Positions 1 to 9,252 are shown, counted from the stretch's first letter. The stretch is DNA of 64,000 nt from JALNZU01 sp964463695 (GCA_964463695.1 CAYXCZ010000001.1:62001-126000); one strand, 5' to 3'. Numbers and translations: made by a program. Notes: generated by a model not told the origin, from the sequence alone.

Positions 1-1
1 G

Positions 2-208
2 ACTCCAAGCGTAAAAAGATTAAGAGCCTTTAAAAAAATAATGCTAAAAGCTGAAGAAAAACAATTAGTTACATTTGAGATACCTGTAAGAAATTTGGCG
101 TTTGTTGGACTAAATAATAAATGGACCGTTGAAAAAGGGGAATTTACCCTTTCTGTTGCTGGTTTAACCTCAAATATTTCTATTGAAAATGATGCTTATT
201 ACGATTAA
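2..208 (+). CDS. GH3 beta-glucosidase, C-terminal fragment
   Basis: This is the last 68 codons of a gene that begins before the window; it is open from the first base to a TAA at 206-208. The translation has the pattern of the fibronectin-III-like domain that closes glycoside hydrolase family 3 beta-glucosidases: a RLRAFKKI segment, then LKAGE-like LKAEEKQLVTFEI, then a tryptophan segment NKWTVEKGEFTLSVAG ending in a glycine-rich strand. Such enzymes are usually periplasmic or lipid-anchored and remove terminal glucose from beta-linked oligosaccharides. The active-site domains are not in view, so the substrate cannot be read. It lies on the same strand and just before a PKD lipoprotein, SusC, SusD and GH30, so it is probably part of that glycan locus. 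The family is fairly sure from the domain pattern; the substrate is inferred. Confidence 0.7.
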   Translation, partial: TPSVKRLRAFKKIMLKAEEKQLVTFEIPVRNLAFVGLNNKWTVEKGEFTLSVAGLTSNISIENDAYYD

Positions 209-305
209 ATAACTACTTTTGATTATCTAAAGTTAACAATTCATTAACTATTAAATAAATTTATAACTTAACATTCACTTATTTATTAACCACAAAAATT
301 CAGAC

Positions 306-2096
306 ATGAAAAAAATGCTAAGAATCAGTCTGGCACTGCTGTTAACTGTGCTTCTAGTACCCTTCTCATCTTGTAAAAAAGATGAACCAGATCCCGATGT
401 AATTGCCAGCTTTACCTTCGTTGTTGACGCTGCCGATTACAAAAAGGTAACTTTTACCAATGAGTCAACCAATTTCTCCGCTTTATCGTGGAACTTTGGT
501 GACAATACTGCTGTTTCTACCGAAACTAATCCAGTTCATACTTTTGCAGCCCTTGGCGAATATACAGTTACACTAACTGCAACATCACCACAAGGCACAA
601 AAACCGACTTGTACACAACAAAAGTAACAATCGCTGACCCAAATGCGATGCTAACCATGCTTGTTGGCGAAACCAGCAAAACTTGGAAGTTGCTCCGTGA
701 TGTTTCTACCGAAAACTATCCATTGGAAGTTGGTCCAATCGACCGTTCAACCATTTGGTGGGCTGTTGGTTTAAATAATGACGAACTTGCTCTTCGTCCA
801 TGTATGCTGAACGACGAATGGACATTCCATCGTGATGGTAAAATGGTATTTGACGATAAAGGCGATTATTGGGCTGAAGGAAGTATCTATCCTGATGATC
901 TTGATGATATGTGTGCCTCATCAACCGATCCTATGTTAAATGTTGACGGTGTTGATGTTTCGGCATGGGCTAGTGGTCAACATACTTTTGAACTTACTCC
1001 TGGAACTGAGCCAACACTCAAAGTTATTGGCACAGGAGCATTCTTAGGTCTTTCTAAAGTTGGTACCGACCTTGAATACATGGTTCCACAACCAGATGTT
1101 ACCTACAATGTTATGTCTTTGTATGATGGCACAACCGACACCCTGATTGTTGAGGTTGAATATAAATTCTCTGCTGGCGATGCTGGTCCAGGCGGATATT
1201 GGAGATTTGTTCTTGTTCATTACGACAACCCTGCTGATGAACCACCAATTCCTGGTAACCAACCAGCAGCAAGCTTCACCTACACAGTTGATGGCAGAAC
1301 ACTAGCTTTCACCAATACATCCAACTATGCTACCAGCTACTCATGGGATTTTGGTGACGGATCAACTTCAACTGAAGAAAGTCCAACTCATACCTATGCT
1401 ACCGATGGCAGCTTCACTATCACACTTACCGCTACCAACGATCTTGGAAGCAACACCAGAAGCGTTGACGTACTGCTCTCATCTTCAGTTCTTACTGACG
1501 AAGTATTACAAGGTGCACCATGGAAAGTTCGTGTAGCTCCTAACTCAATCTATGTAGGTCCAGGAATGGGTGATCCTTCATGGTGGCAAACACCTGTCGG
1601 TTTCCTTGATGGTTCTCAGGTAGGCACAACCGATGACTGGTCATGTATGGTTGACGACGAGTTTACCTTTGTTGCTGGTGGCACTTTCACTTATGATACC
1701 AAAGGTTCAACACGTAATGATGGATATTTCGGTGGCACTAACGGATGCATCACAGATGCTGAAATTGCAGCCAGCGGCGAAAATGGAGCCAAATTTGGCA
1801 GTGCCCTTGGTGCTGACGCTCATACCTATGTATTCACCCCAGCAACTGGAGGAGCCCGTGCAATCATTGAGCTAACCAATAGCGCAACAAGAGCCGCTTT
1901 CATTGGATTTATGAAAGGCTATTATGGTGGTGAAAATACAAGTAATGCAAACCCACCAAACGGCGGCATCACTGTAAACCGTTATGAAGTAATGGGTTAC
2001 ACCAACGATGGAACAAAAGAAACACTCATCGTAACTGTTGATATTTCAGGTGACCACTCAGGCACTGCCTCATGGTCTGTTGTTATGGAAAGATAA
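306..2096 (+). CDS. PKD-domain surface glycan-binding lipoprotein (duplicated)
   Basis: 596 residues. The start gives a lipoprotein signal (MKKMLRISLA...) with lipobox cysteine at residue 23, followed by the acidic run KKDEPDPD that resembles the Bacteroidota surface-export signal. The protein is built as two tandem halves: a PKD domain (about 33-110, SWNFGDNTAVSTE), a tryptophan-rich domain (about 115-310), a second PKD domain (about 320-392, SWDFGDGSTSTEESPTHTY), and a second copy of the Trp domain (about 398-596). No hydrolase motif is evident. By position next to SusC/SusD it is best read as a SusE-like surface glycan-binding protein that captures polysaccharide outside the cell. PKD proteins of this kind are common in beta-glucan (laminarin) loci, but the ligand is an inference. 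A strong terminator hairpin follows the gene before susC. Confidence 0.75.
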   Translation: MKKMLRISLALLLTVLLVPFSSCKKDEPDPDVIASFTFVVDAADYKKVTFTNESTNFSALSWNFGDNTAVSTETNPVHTFAALGEYTVTLTATSPQGTKTDLYTTKVTIADPNAMLTMLVGETSKTWKLLRDVSTENYPLEVGPIDRSTIWWAVGLNNDELALRPCMLNDEWTFHRDGKMVFDDKGDYWAEGSIYPDDLDDMCASSTDPMLNVDGVDVSAWASGQHTFELTPGTEPTLKVIGTGAFLGLSKVGTDLEYMVPQPDVTYNVMSLYDGTTDTLIVEVEYKFSAGDAGPGGYWRFVLVHYDNPADEPPIPGNQPAASFTYTVDGRTLAFTNTSNYATSYSWDFGDGSTSTEESPTHTYATDGSFTITLTATNDLGSNTRSVDVLLSSSVLTDEVLQGAPWKVRVAPNSIYVGPGMGDPSWWQTPVGFLDGSQVGTTDDWSCMVDDEFTFVAGGTFTYDTKGSTRNDGYFGGTNGCITDAEIAASGENGAKFGSALGADAHTYVFTPATGGARAIIELTNSATRAAFIGFMKGYYGGENTSNANPPNGGITVNRYEVMGYTNDGTKETLIVTVDISGDHSGTASWSVVMER

Positions 2097-2111
2097 TTTC
2101 CTAATCATTAT

Positions 2112-2150
2112 AAAGCCAGGGACAAGATAAAGCCTGTCCCTGGCTTTTTG
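2112..2150 (+). terminator. Intrinsic terminator between PKD gene and susC
   Basis: A perfect 13-bp stem (AAAGCCAGGGACA at 2112-2124 pairing with 2135-2147), a 10-base loop and a run of T. It lies 15 bases after the PKD gene and about 40 bases before the chosen susC start. I see no consensus promoter between it and susC, so it probably attenuates read-through rather than ending the operon. Confidence 0.8.
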
Positions 2151-2186
2151 CTTTTTACCAGTATCAATATTTCAATTATTGCAAAT

Positions 2187-5123
2187 ATGCATAAAAATTA
2201 CGCACTAAAAATAACATCAATCCTGATTCTATTACTCTTTGCTGTCAATGTTTTCGGACAAAGCAGAAAAGTGAGCGGAACTGTTAAAGACAACACCGGC
2301 AGCCCACTACCCGGCGTTAACGTTCAGCTCGTTGGAACCTTAACAGGCACAACCACCGATTTCGATGGTAAGTTCGAAATCACCCTTGACAAGGAATCAA
2401 TCAAATTTTCCTATATTGGATACATTGAACAAATCATTAACCCTGCCGGAAAATCCATTGTTGATGTAACCCTTGAAGAAGACGTTGAAATGCTTGACGA
2501 GATAGTCGTTGTTGGCTATGGAACTCAAAAGAAAAAAGACCTTACCACGGCAGTATCAGTTGTGGATGAAAAATCACTAAAAGACAGACCTCTAATATCA
2601 GCCGCTGAAGGTCTTCAAGGGAAAGCTGCCGGTGTTCAGGTGGTACAACCTTCCGGAAAACCCGGGAGCCAGCTTGCAGTGCGTGTTCGCGGAACCACCT
2701 CAGCTCTTGCTGGAAACGAGCCTTTATATGTTGTGGATGGCTTCCCAACAACTGATATCAGAGGAATTAACCCCTCAGATATTGTTAGCATGAGCGTTCT
2801 AAAAGATGCTTCCTCTTCTTCAATTTATGGAGCAAGAGCTGCTAATGGGGTTGTTATTATTACAACCCGACGTGGCGACGATAATAAATCATCCATTCGT
2901 TACAGCGCTTATTATGGAATGTCGGATATCCGCAAAACCATCGACGTTCTTAATACCAAGCAATACCGCGACCTCATAGAAGAAATCATTCCCGGAGGTC
3001 TCGATCCTTCTCAGACCTCATTCAATAACTGGCAGGACCAGGTGTTTGGCACAGGAAGTACCCAATCGCATCAACTTTCGGTATCTGGTGGAAATGGAAA
3101 AATGAAACACTTTATTTCGATGGCATACCTTACCGATCAGGGAATAGTGAAACCTGCCCGTTTCGATCGTATTTCTTCACGTATTAACCTGGATAACGAA
3201 GTGACCGACTGGATGAAGTTCTCAGCCAGCATCAACCTCATGAACCTCAACACCAAAGATACACCCGACAACGCCAGCTCCGGACGTGGTGGTGTCATTA
3301 TGAGTGCGCTCAATACTCCTCCTTTTCTGAATGTATATAAAGATGACGGCAGCGGTTGGTTCGACCCTAACCCATTCCAGCCTTCGTGGGAAAATCCTAT
3401 CGCATATATGGAAGGCCCTGATCAGCAATCTATTGACAATCAAATTTTTGGAAACTTTGCTGCCGATATAAAATTGCATAAAAATCTGATATTCCGTTCT
3501 AACTTTGGCCTCGATTTCTTGTCACATCAGTGGGATTATTACCTTGATCCGGTAAGAACGACTTTCGGCAGAAACAATAACGGTATTGGCAGAGCCGACA
3601 AGCAAAATCATACCACATTTTTATGGGAAAATACCCTTACCTACAATCAGTCTTTTGGCAATCACAATGTGAATGCAATGGGAGGAAGTAGTATTCAGCG
3701 CTATAAAGGAAATCAAACCTATATAGAGGGTACCGACTTCCCTGCTGATGTTTCTGTGACTACCATCAATGCTGCCAATGATGTTACCGGAAGCACATGG
3801 ATTAACGAATGGGCACTTGCTTCATTCTTCGGAAGGGCTGCTTATGACTACAATGGCAGATATTACGTAACCATGAGTATGCGTTATGATGGTTCTTCAA
3901 AATTGGCTAATCAATGGGGATTCATGCCTTCATTTTCAGCTGGCTGGAGAGTGTCATCAGAGAAATTTATGAAAGATCTTACCTTTATCAACGATCTCAA
4001 AATTCGTGGTGGTTGGGGAAAAAACGGCAACCAGGAAGGTATTCCTAATTATGCCCGCTACGGACTTGTTCAATATTATCGCACAGAAACTGCCAATCCT
4101 CTTTCCGGACCTTCGGCAGTTCAGGTTTCTTATGGAAATCCCGATCTGAGATGGGAAACAACAACGCAATCCAATATTGGATTCGACCTCAGCATGTTGA
4201 ATTATCGCGTTACTGTTAACTTTGATGCTTATATCAAGAAAACAGAAGATGTTTTACTCAATGTTCAACTTTCGAGTTCGCTGCCAATCACAACGATCAT
4301 GACAAATGCCGGAAATACCGAAAATAAGGGTGTCGAGTTTAATATAAATACCGTTAACGTTGATAAAGATTGGAAGTGGACCACCGATTTCAATATGTCT
4401 TTCAATAAAAACCTTGTCACCGACCTTGAATATACAGATGTATATTATTTTGGCAGAATCTACAGCAACAATCAGGATGTTTCAATTCTTAAAAAAGGTT
4501 TGCCACTTGGAAGCTTATTTGGCTACGTTTCGGATGGTGTTGATCCTGAGACAGGTAACCTAAAATACAAAGATGTTAACAACAACGGAATCTTCGACAC
4601 CGGCGACAGAACAGTCATTGGCAACCCTCAGCCTGATTTCATTTTTGGTTTAACAAACACTTTCGTCTACAAACGATTCGATTTCAACTTCTTCATTCAG
4701 GGTAGTTATGGCAACGAAATTTATAATGCCACCCGCATTGATTTGGAAGGAATGTTCGATAGCAAGAATCAGTCAGTAAGTGTTTTAGACAGATGGCAGC
4801 AAGCAGGTGATATTACCGACATTCCAAAACCCGGAAATATCAATAATGTCAGGAACTCCTCACGCTTCATCGAAGATGGATCGTATGTAAGGTTGAAATC
4901 GATAACACTTTCCTATAAACTTCTAACAAAGAATTCGGGAGTGAAATTTATAAAGGACTTGTCAGTTTATGTCACAGGCCGCAACCTTATCACCCTTACT
5001 AACTACAGTGGGTTTGATCCTGAAGTGAATGCATTTGGATCAAGTGCAGTAGAAATGGGCATCGATTATGGAACATATCCACAGTCACGTTCGGTTGTTG
5101 TTGGTTTAAATGTTGAATTTTAA
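2187..5123 (+). CDS. SusC/RagA-family TonB-dependent transporter
   Basis: 978 residues from the chosen ATG; an ATG 13 codons upstream is possible, but this start puts a clean signal peptide (ending near NVFGQ) at the N-terminus. A carboxypeptidase-regulatory-like domain follows (about 27-110, VSGTVKDNTGSPLPGVNV), then the SusC signature DEIVVVGYGTQKK, the plug (VRIRGT-type segment VRVRGTTSALAG, LYVVDGFP, SIYGARAANGVVIITT) and a long outer-membrane barrel ending in an aromatic strand (GLNVEF). It should import oligosaccharides across the outer membrane, powered by TonB, with the SusD lipoprotein downstream as its lid. Its TAA overlaps an in-frame ATG of the susD reading frame. Family is certain; substrate is inferred from GH3 and GH30 neighbours to be a beta-glucan. 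Confidence 0.95.
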   Translation: MHKNYALKITSILILLLFAVNVFGQSRKVSGTVKDNTGSPLPGVNVQLVGTLTGTTTDFDGKFEITLDKESIKFSYIGYIEQIINPAGKSIVDVTLEEDVEMLDEIVVVGYGTQKKKDLTTAVSVVDEKSLKDRPLISAAEGLQGKAAGVQVVQPSGKPGSQLAVRVRGTTSALAGNEPLYVVDGFPTTDIRGINPSDIVSMSVLKDASSSSIYGARAANGVVIITTRRGDDNKSSIRYSAYYGMSDIRKTIDVLNTKQYRDLIEEIIPGGLDPSQTSFNNWQDQVFGTGSTQSHQLSVSGGNGKMKHFISMAYLTDQGIVKPARFDRISSRINLDNEVTDWMKFSASINLMNLNTKDTPDNASSGRGGVIMSALNTPPFLNVYKDDGSGWFDPNPFQPSWENPIAYMEGPDQQSIDNQIFGNFAADIKLHKNLIFRSNFGLDFLSHQWDYYLDPVRTTFGRNNNGIGRADKQNHTTFLWENTLTYNQSFGNHNVNAMGGSSIQRYKGNQTYIEGTDFPADVSVTTINAANDVTGSTWINEWALASFFGRAAYDYNGRYYVTMSMRYDGSSKLANQWGFMPSFSAGWRVSSEKFMKDLTFINDLKIRGGWGKNGNQEGIPNYARYGLVQYYRTETANPLSGPSAVQVSYGNPDLRWETTTQSNIGFDLSMLNYRVTVNFDAYIKKTEDVLLNVQLSSSLPITTIMTNAGNTENKGVEFNINTVNVDKDWKWTTDFNMSFNKNLVTDLEYTDVYYFGRIYSNNQDVSILKKGLPLGSLFGYVSDGVDPETGNLKYKDVNNNGIFDTGDRTVIGNPQPDFIFGLTNTFVYKRFDFNFFIQGSYGNEIYNATRIDLEGMFDSKNQSVSVLDRWQQAGDITDIPKPGNINNVRNSSRFIEDGSYVRLKSITLSYKLLTKNSGVKFIKDLSVYVTGRNLITLTNYSGFDPEVNAFGSSAVEMGIDYGTYPQSRSVVVGLNVEF

Positions 5124-5134
5124 TGCCTACTCTT

Positions 5135-6595
5135 ATGAAAAAAATAATTTTTAACCTCATTTTACTGTTGATCCTAACGGGTATCTATAGCTGCGATAAG
5201 TTCCTGGATATTCAGCCTGTTTCACAAGGTATTGCTGTATCAAACACAAGTGCAGATTCATTGGTTTATAAAAATAGTTCTGAACTTGAGGCTGCATTAT
5301 CAGGTGTTTACAACGACTTCCGCAATGAGTATTTTTCACTCGATTATTTTGTCAATGGCGATGCTCAGTCTGATGATGCTTATGCAGGTGCTGATAATCC
5401 GGCAAACTTTCAAATTGATGAATACGCTATTGACGCAACAAACACAAATGTAAGCCGCGACTGGGAATATTTGTATGGAACGATTGGTAAGGCTAATGCT
5501 GTATTCAATAATGCAGAAAAAACTCCAGGAGTTGATGAAGCTCGTAAACTACAAATTAAAGCTGAAGTAGCATGGATCAGAGCCTACATGTATTTTCAGG
5601 CAGTACAACTCTGGGGTGATGTTCCGCTGCAATTAACGGAAGTCACAACCATCAGTATTGAACTTCTTCCAGAGGTTTACCCACAGTTGTTTCCTGCTCG
5701 TGCACCAATGGCTGAAGTTTATGCTCAAATAATCAGTGATTTCGAGCTGGCTCTTGCACACGCTCCGGTTAGCGCAACTCATAAGGGTTACGTAACAAAA
5801 GGAGCTGCAAACGCAATGCTTGCTAAAGTGCATGCAACAATTCAGCCTCAGCAATGGGACAAAGTAAATCAATATTGCGATGCAGTCATTAATGGTGGTT
5901 ATTCGTTACTTCCTGAATATGATATGCTTTGGAATAATGAGAATGAAAACTCTTCCGAAGCCATCTTTGAAATCAACTATGAAGGAACACCTCAAAGTGG
6001 AAACTGGGGTGCCAGCATGTTTCGCGGCCTCGACTGGAAAAAGTTCAACACTCCATCAAACGATTTAGTGTCGGTGTTTGATGCTGAACAGGATCTTATC
6101 CGCAAGGAAGCTTCTATTATTTTTCTGGATGTATCCGGAAAATGGTCAGATCCGTATTGGCCTCAGATCACTTTCCCCTTTGTGAATAAGTACAGAATTT
6201 TTACCGGAAGCAGTTCTCAAAACTATATCCTGCTGCGCCTTGCCGATATTCTGCTTTTAAAAGCTGAAGCAATGAATGAAAATGGTGATGTTCAGGGTGC
6301 TGCGGCTCTTGTAAATCAAATCAGGTCGAGGGTAAATTTAGCCAACACCACAGCTTCTGACAAAGCAGCAATGAAACTGGCAATCGAAAAAGAACGCCGG
6401 CTCGAACTAGCTTTCGAAGGTCATCGCTATTACGATCTGAAACGCACAGGCCGGGCAATTGAGGTGCTGAATAATGTGAAAGGACCCAATGGCGCCTCAC
6501 TTGGATACGTTGTCACAGAAAGCAGATTGCTTTGGCCAATTCCTCAGGCTGAACTTGACAAAAACACAAAATTGATTCAGAACGAAGGTTATTAA
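5135..6595 (+). CDS. SusD/RagB-family surface lipoprotein
   Basis: 486 residues. The lipoprotein signal ends at cysteine 20, followed by DKFLDIQPVSQ, the classic SusD beginning. An ATG four codons earlier (5123) overlaps the susC stop; the later one was chosen because MKK then starts the signal peptide. Typical SusD features are present: TPR-like helices with EVAWIRAYMYFQAVQLWGDVPL, the LLRLADILLLKAEAMNENG segment, the ERRLELAFEGHRYYDLKR motif, and LLWPIPQAELD near the end. It should form the lid over SusC and bind the oligosaccharide at the cell surface. Length is normal for the family, in contrast to the oversized SusD at 49881-52079. Confidence 0.95.
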   Translation: MKKIIFNLILLLILTGIYSCDKFLDIQPVSQGIAVSNTSADSLVYKNSSELEAALSGVYNDFRNEYFSLDYFVNGDAQSDDAYAGADNPANFQIDEYAIDATNTNVSRDWEYLYGTIGKANAVFNNAEKTPGVDEARKLQIKAEVAWIRAYMYFQAVQLWGDVPLQLTEVTTISIELLPEVYPQLFPARAPMAEVYAQIISDFELALAHAPVSATHKGYVTKGAANAMLAKVHATIQPQQWDKVNQYCDAVINGGYSLLPEYDMLWNNENENSSEAIFEINYEGTPQSGNWGASMFRGLDWKKFNTPSNDLVSVFDAEQDLIRKEASIIFLDVSGKWSDPYWPQITFPFVNKYRIFTGSSSQNYILLRLADILLLKAEAMNENGDVQGAAALVNQIRSRVNLANTTASDKAAMKLAIEKERRLELAFEGHRYYDLKRTGRAIEVLNNVKGPNGASLGYVVTESRLLWPIPQAELDKNTKLIQNEGY

Positions 6596-6603
6596 CCTAA
6601 TCA

Positions 6604-6635
6604 GAGCGGGTGCCCGAAAACACCCGCTCATTTTT
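6604..6635 (+). terminator. Hairpin terminator between susD and GH30
   Basis: A 9-bp GC-rich stem (GAGCGGGTG at 6604-6612 with CACCCGCTC at 6621-6629), an 8-base loop, then ATTTTT. It follows the susD stop by 8 bases and may reduce transcription into the GH30 gene. Confidence 0.7.
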
Positions 6636-6664
6636 CACCTACTTAAATGTAACACACTCATCAG

Positions 6665-8125
6665 ATGCATATTATTAAAACTTTAAAATGCCTGACTCTG
6701 GTGTTTTTATCGCTGCTTATGATACAATGTAAGGGCAAAGAAACTCCTGACGACCCAATTATTCCGGTATTACCCGACATAGGCAAAGCTCAGGTTTGGC
6801 TTACCCGAGGCGATAAGGGAAAGCTTTTTAATAAAGAAGCTGATTTATCTATCAGGACAACATTGCCCGAAGAGTGGCCTGTCATAACGATTGATACAGC
6901 AATACAGTTTCAGGAAATTGATGGATATGGTGCAGCTCTCACTGGCTCTTCTGCATATTTGCTGAATAAAGTTATGAGCCCGGCACAGCGTCAGACGACC
7001 TTAAAACAGCTCTTCGATGTAACGGACGGTATCGGCATATCGTTCTTAAGGTTAACGATGGGAGCATCGGATTTTTCGCTCACGGATTATACCTATAATG
7101 ATATCCCGGTGAATGACACAGACTTCGAGTTAGCTTCGTTTTCATTAAACAAGGACCTCGAAGATGTTATACCTGTACTAAAGGAAATCCTCGCAATAAA
7201 TCCCAACATTTTTTTGATGGGATCACCCTGGAGTCCGCCAGCATGGATGAAAACCAACAAAAGCTTGAAAGGTGGTAAATTACGTCTGGATTGTTATGAC
7301 GTTTATGCTGAATATTTTGTAAAATATATTCAGGCGATGGAGGCAGAAGGAATTCATATTACGCATGTTACACCTCAAAATGAGCCTTTGTATTTCACCG
7401 CCGGGTATCCTTGTATGGAAATGCAAGCTGATGAACAAGCAACTTTTATTAAAAACCATCTTGGGCCTAAATTTTCCACTGCAGGAATAACAACTAAAAT
7501 CATCAATTATGACCATAATTGGGATAACACAAACTATTCTATCAGTATTCTCAACGACCCCCAGGCACGACAATACACTGCTGGCAGCGGCTTTCATGCT
7601 TATGCAGGCAATGTTTCAGCTATGACAGCCGTTCATCAGGCTCACCCGGATAAAGAGCTTCATTTCACCGAAATTTCTGGAGGTGCTTGGGCAACAAATT
7701 TCGAGGATAACCTGATTTGGAATATGCAAAATATCTTCATTGGAACAGCCAACAACTGGTCGCGTTCAGCTTTGCTTTGGAATCTCGCTTTAAATCAAAA
7801 TTATGGCCCTACAAATAATGGATGTTCCAACTGCCGGGGAGTGATAACGATAAATCAACCGAGTGCGCAAGTAACCCTCAACGAAGAATTTTACTCAATA
7901 GCACACTTTTCAAAACTTGTTCGACCCGGGGCAAAACGTATTTCATTTCTTTATGCACAGGCTCTTACAAAGATTGATGCAGTTGCTTTCTTGAATACTG
8001 ATGGTAGTAAAGTGCTGATCATCACAAACTACGACTCAAACTACAAGACCTTTTCGGTCAAACAAGGGGAAAAAGTGTTTAGCTATACTATCCCGGCACG
8101 ATCGGTAGTTTCATTTAAGTGGTAG
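6665..8125 (+). CDS. GH30 family glycoside hydrolase lipoprotein
   Basis: 486 residues with a lipoprotein signal and lipobox cysteine at residue 22 (MIQC). The body matches glycoside hydrolase family 30 (glucosylceramidase / endo-beta-1,6-glucanase type): QEIDGYGAALTGSSAY near 83-98, FLRLTMGASDFS near 128-138, GSPWSPPAWMKT near 186-197, acid/base Glu240 in HVTPQNEP, and nucleophile Glu336 in LHFTEISGG. A beta-sandwich domain closes the protein. Next to GH3, SusC and SusD, a role in cutting beta-1,6 or mixed beta-glucan linkages is likely; family GH30 also contains beta-glucosidases and xylanases, so the exact bond is inferred. Both catalytic residues are present, so the enzyme should be active. 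It is probably surface or periplasm anchored. Confidence 0.88.
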   Translation: MHIIKTLKCLTLVFLSLLMIQCKGKETPDDPIIPVLPDIGKAQVWLTRGDKGKLFNKEADLSIRTTLPEEWPVITIDTAIQFQEIDGYGAALTGSSAYLLNKVMSPAQRQTTLKQLFDVTDGIGISFLRLTMGASDFSLTDYTYNDIPVNDTDFELASFSLNKDLEDVIPVLKEILAINPNIFLMGSPWSPPAWMKTNKSLKGGKLRLDCYDVYAEYFVKYIQAMEAEGIHITHVTPQNEPLYFTAGYPCMEMQADEQATFIKNHLGPKFSTAGITTKIINYDHNWDNTNYSISILNDPQARQYTAGSGFHAYAGNVSAMTAVHQAHPDKELHFTEISGGAWATNFEDNLIWNMQNIFIGTANNWSRSALLWNLALNQNYGPTNNGCSNCRGVITINQPSAQVTLNEEFYSIAHFSKLVRPGAKRISFLYAQALTKIDAVAFLNTDGSKVLIITNYDSNYKTFSVKQGEKVFSYTIPARSVVSFKW

Positions 8126-8167
8126 TAAAACCGAATTGACATTTTAGAAACAAGCTCAAGGCTTCTT

Positions 8168-8206
8168 AAAAAAATCCTGTCTGAAAACTCCGGCAGGATT
8201 TTTTTT
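8168..8206 (+). terminator. Terminator after the GH30 gene
   Basis: Stem AAAAAAATCCTG (8168-8179) with CAGGATTTTTTT (8194-8205) and a 14-base loop, ending in T8. It closes the beta-glucan locus. Confidence 0.75.
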
Positions 8207-8220
8207 AAATCAATATTAGA

Positions 8221-8250
8221 TTGAAACAGATCATAATCCTTGTAACTTTG
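8221..8250 (+). promoter_or_regulatory. Bacteroidota promoter for the SDR gene
   Basis: TTG at 8221-8223, a 19-base spacer and TAACTTTG at 8243-8250, matching the -33/-7 pattern of the Bacteroidota primary sigma factor. The ATG is 22 bases downstream of the -7 box. Confidence 0.65.
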
Positions 8251-8272
8251 TCATACACTAAAACATTTCGAA

Positions 8273-9229
8273 ATGAAAACAACATCACCATTTGAAACAT
8301 CTGGCTTGCATACAGTTCTCGGTGCAAGCGGCGCGTCGGGAATTGCACTTGTAAAAGAATTAAAAAAACGCGAACTGAAAATCCGTGCTGTTCAACGTTC
8401 GGCTTGCTCAATTGAGGGTGTTGAAACAGCTCAGGCCAACCTGCTTGATTCTAAAGAAACCATTAATGCAATCAACGGATCTTCATATGTTTACATGTGT
8501 GCCGCCGTAGAATACAAAACGAGTAGCTGGCAAAGCAGCTGGCCTTTGATGATGAAAAATACCATTGAGGCTTGTCTTCAAAACAATGCTGTTTTGATTT
8601 TTCTTGACAATATTTATATGTATGGACCATCACCACTCACAGTACCTTTTGATGAACGCCATTCACAGTTTCCACCATCAAAAAAGGGTCAGGTTCGTAA
8701 GCATGTAGCAAACATGGTTTTGGAAGCAGTCAACGAAAAAAAACTAAAAGCAGTAATTGCCCGCTCAGCTGATTTTTATGGTCCTTATGCAAAAAACAGC
8801 ATGTTTTATATCTCAACCCTTGACAGAATGCTGGCAGGCAAAGGCCCTCAATCTATAGCTAAACCGGGCATTTTGCACACTTTTGCCAACACAACTGATA
8901 ATGCAACTGCAATGGTATCTCTCGCCTTGGATCCAACCACTTATGGTCAGGTTTGGCACCTTCCAGTGGGAAAACCCATTAAACCTGAGGAACTGATAAG
9001 TATGATTAATAAAGAACTTGGTAAAGATTATAAAATCTCTTTCCTGCCGCCTTTTATGCGTAAAGTTTTATCCCTTTTTATCCCTGCACTGAAAGAAACA
9101 GAAGAAATGTTGTACCAGTTTGAAAATGATTATGTTATGTCATGGGGAAAACTTAAAAAACAATTTCCCGAACTGGAAGCTACATCTTATCCTGAAGGAA
9201 TACGTGAAATGATCGCATCATTCAGGTAG
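8273..9229 (+). CDS. NAD(P)-dependent SDR-family (epimerase-like) protein
   Basis: 318 residues, cytoplasmic. The Rossmann nucleotide-binding loop GASGASG is at about 17-23 after a beta strand (LHTVLGASGASGIALVKEL). An extended-SDR layout follows: acidic end of a second strand (ANLLDS), AAVEY near 75, NIYMYGPS near 113-120, and RSADFYGPYAK near 164-174. The usual catalytic tyrosine-lysine (YxxxK) pair is not obvious: the region after MYGPS reads KKGQVRKHVANMVL. It therefore belongs with atypical SDRs or NmrA-like proteins, which may bind NAD(P) and act as reductases, epimerases or sensors. It has its own promoter and terminator-bounded setting, so it is a single-gene unit. No substrate can be assigned. 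Confidence 0.7.
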   Translation: MKTTSPFETSGLHTVLGASGASGIALVKELKKRELKIRAVQRSACSIEGVETAQANLLDSKETINAINGSSYVYMCAAVEYKTSSWQSSWPLMMKNTIEACLQNNAVLIFLDNIYMYGPSPLTVPFDERHSQFPPSKKGQVRKHVANMVLEAVNEKKLKAVIARSADFYGPYAKNSMFYISTLDRMLAGKGPQSIAKPGILHTFANTTDNATAMVSLALDPTTYGQVWHLPVGKPIKPEELISMINKELGKDYKISFLPPFMRKVLSLFIPALKETEEMLYQFENDYVMSWGKLKKQFPELEATSYPEGIREMIASFR

Positions 9230-9252
9230 AACTACGAACCTTACTAAATTTA

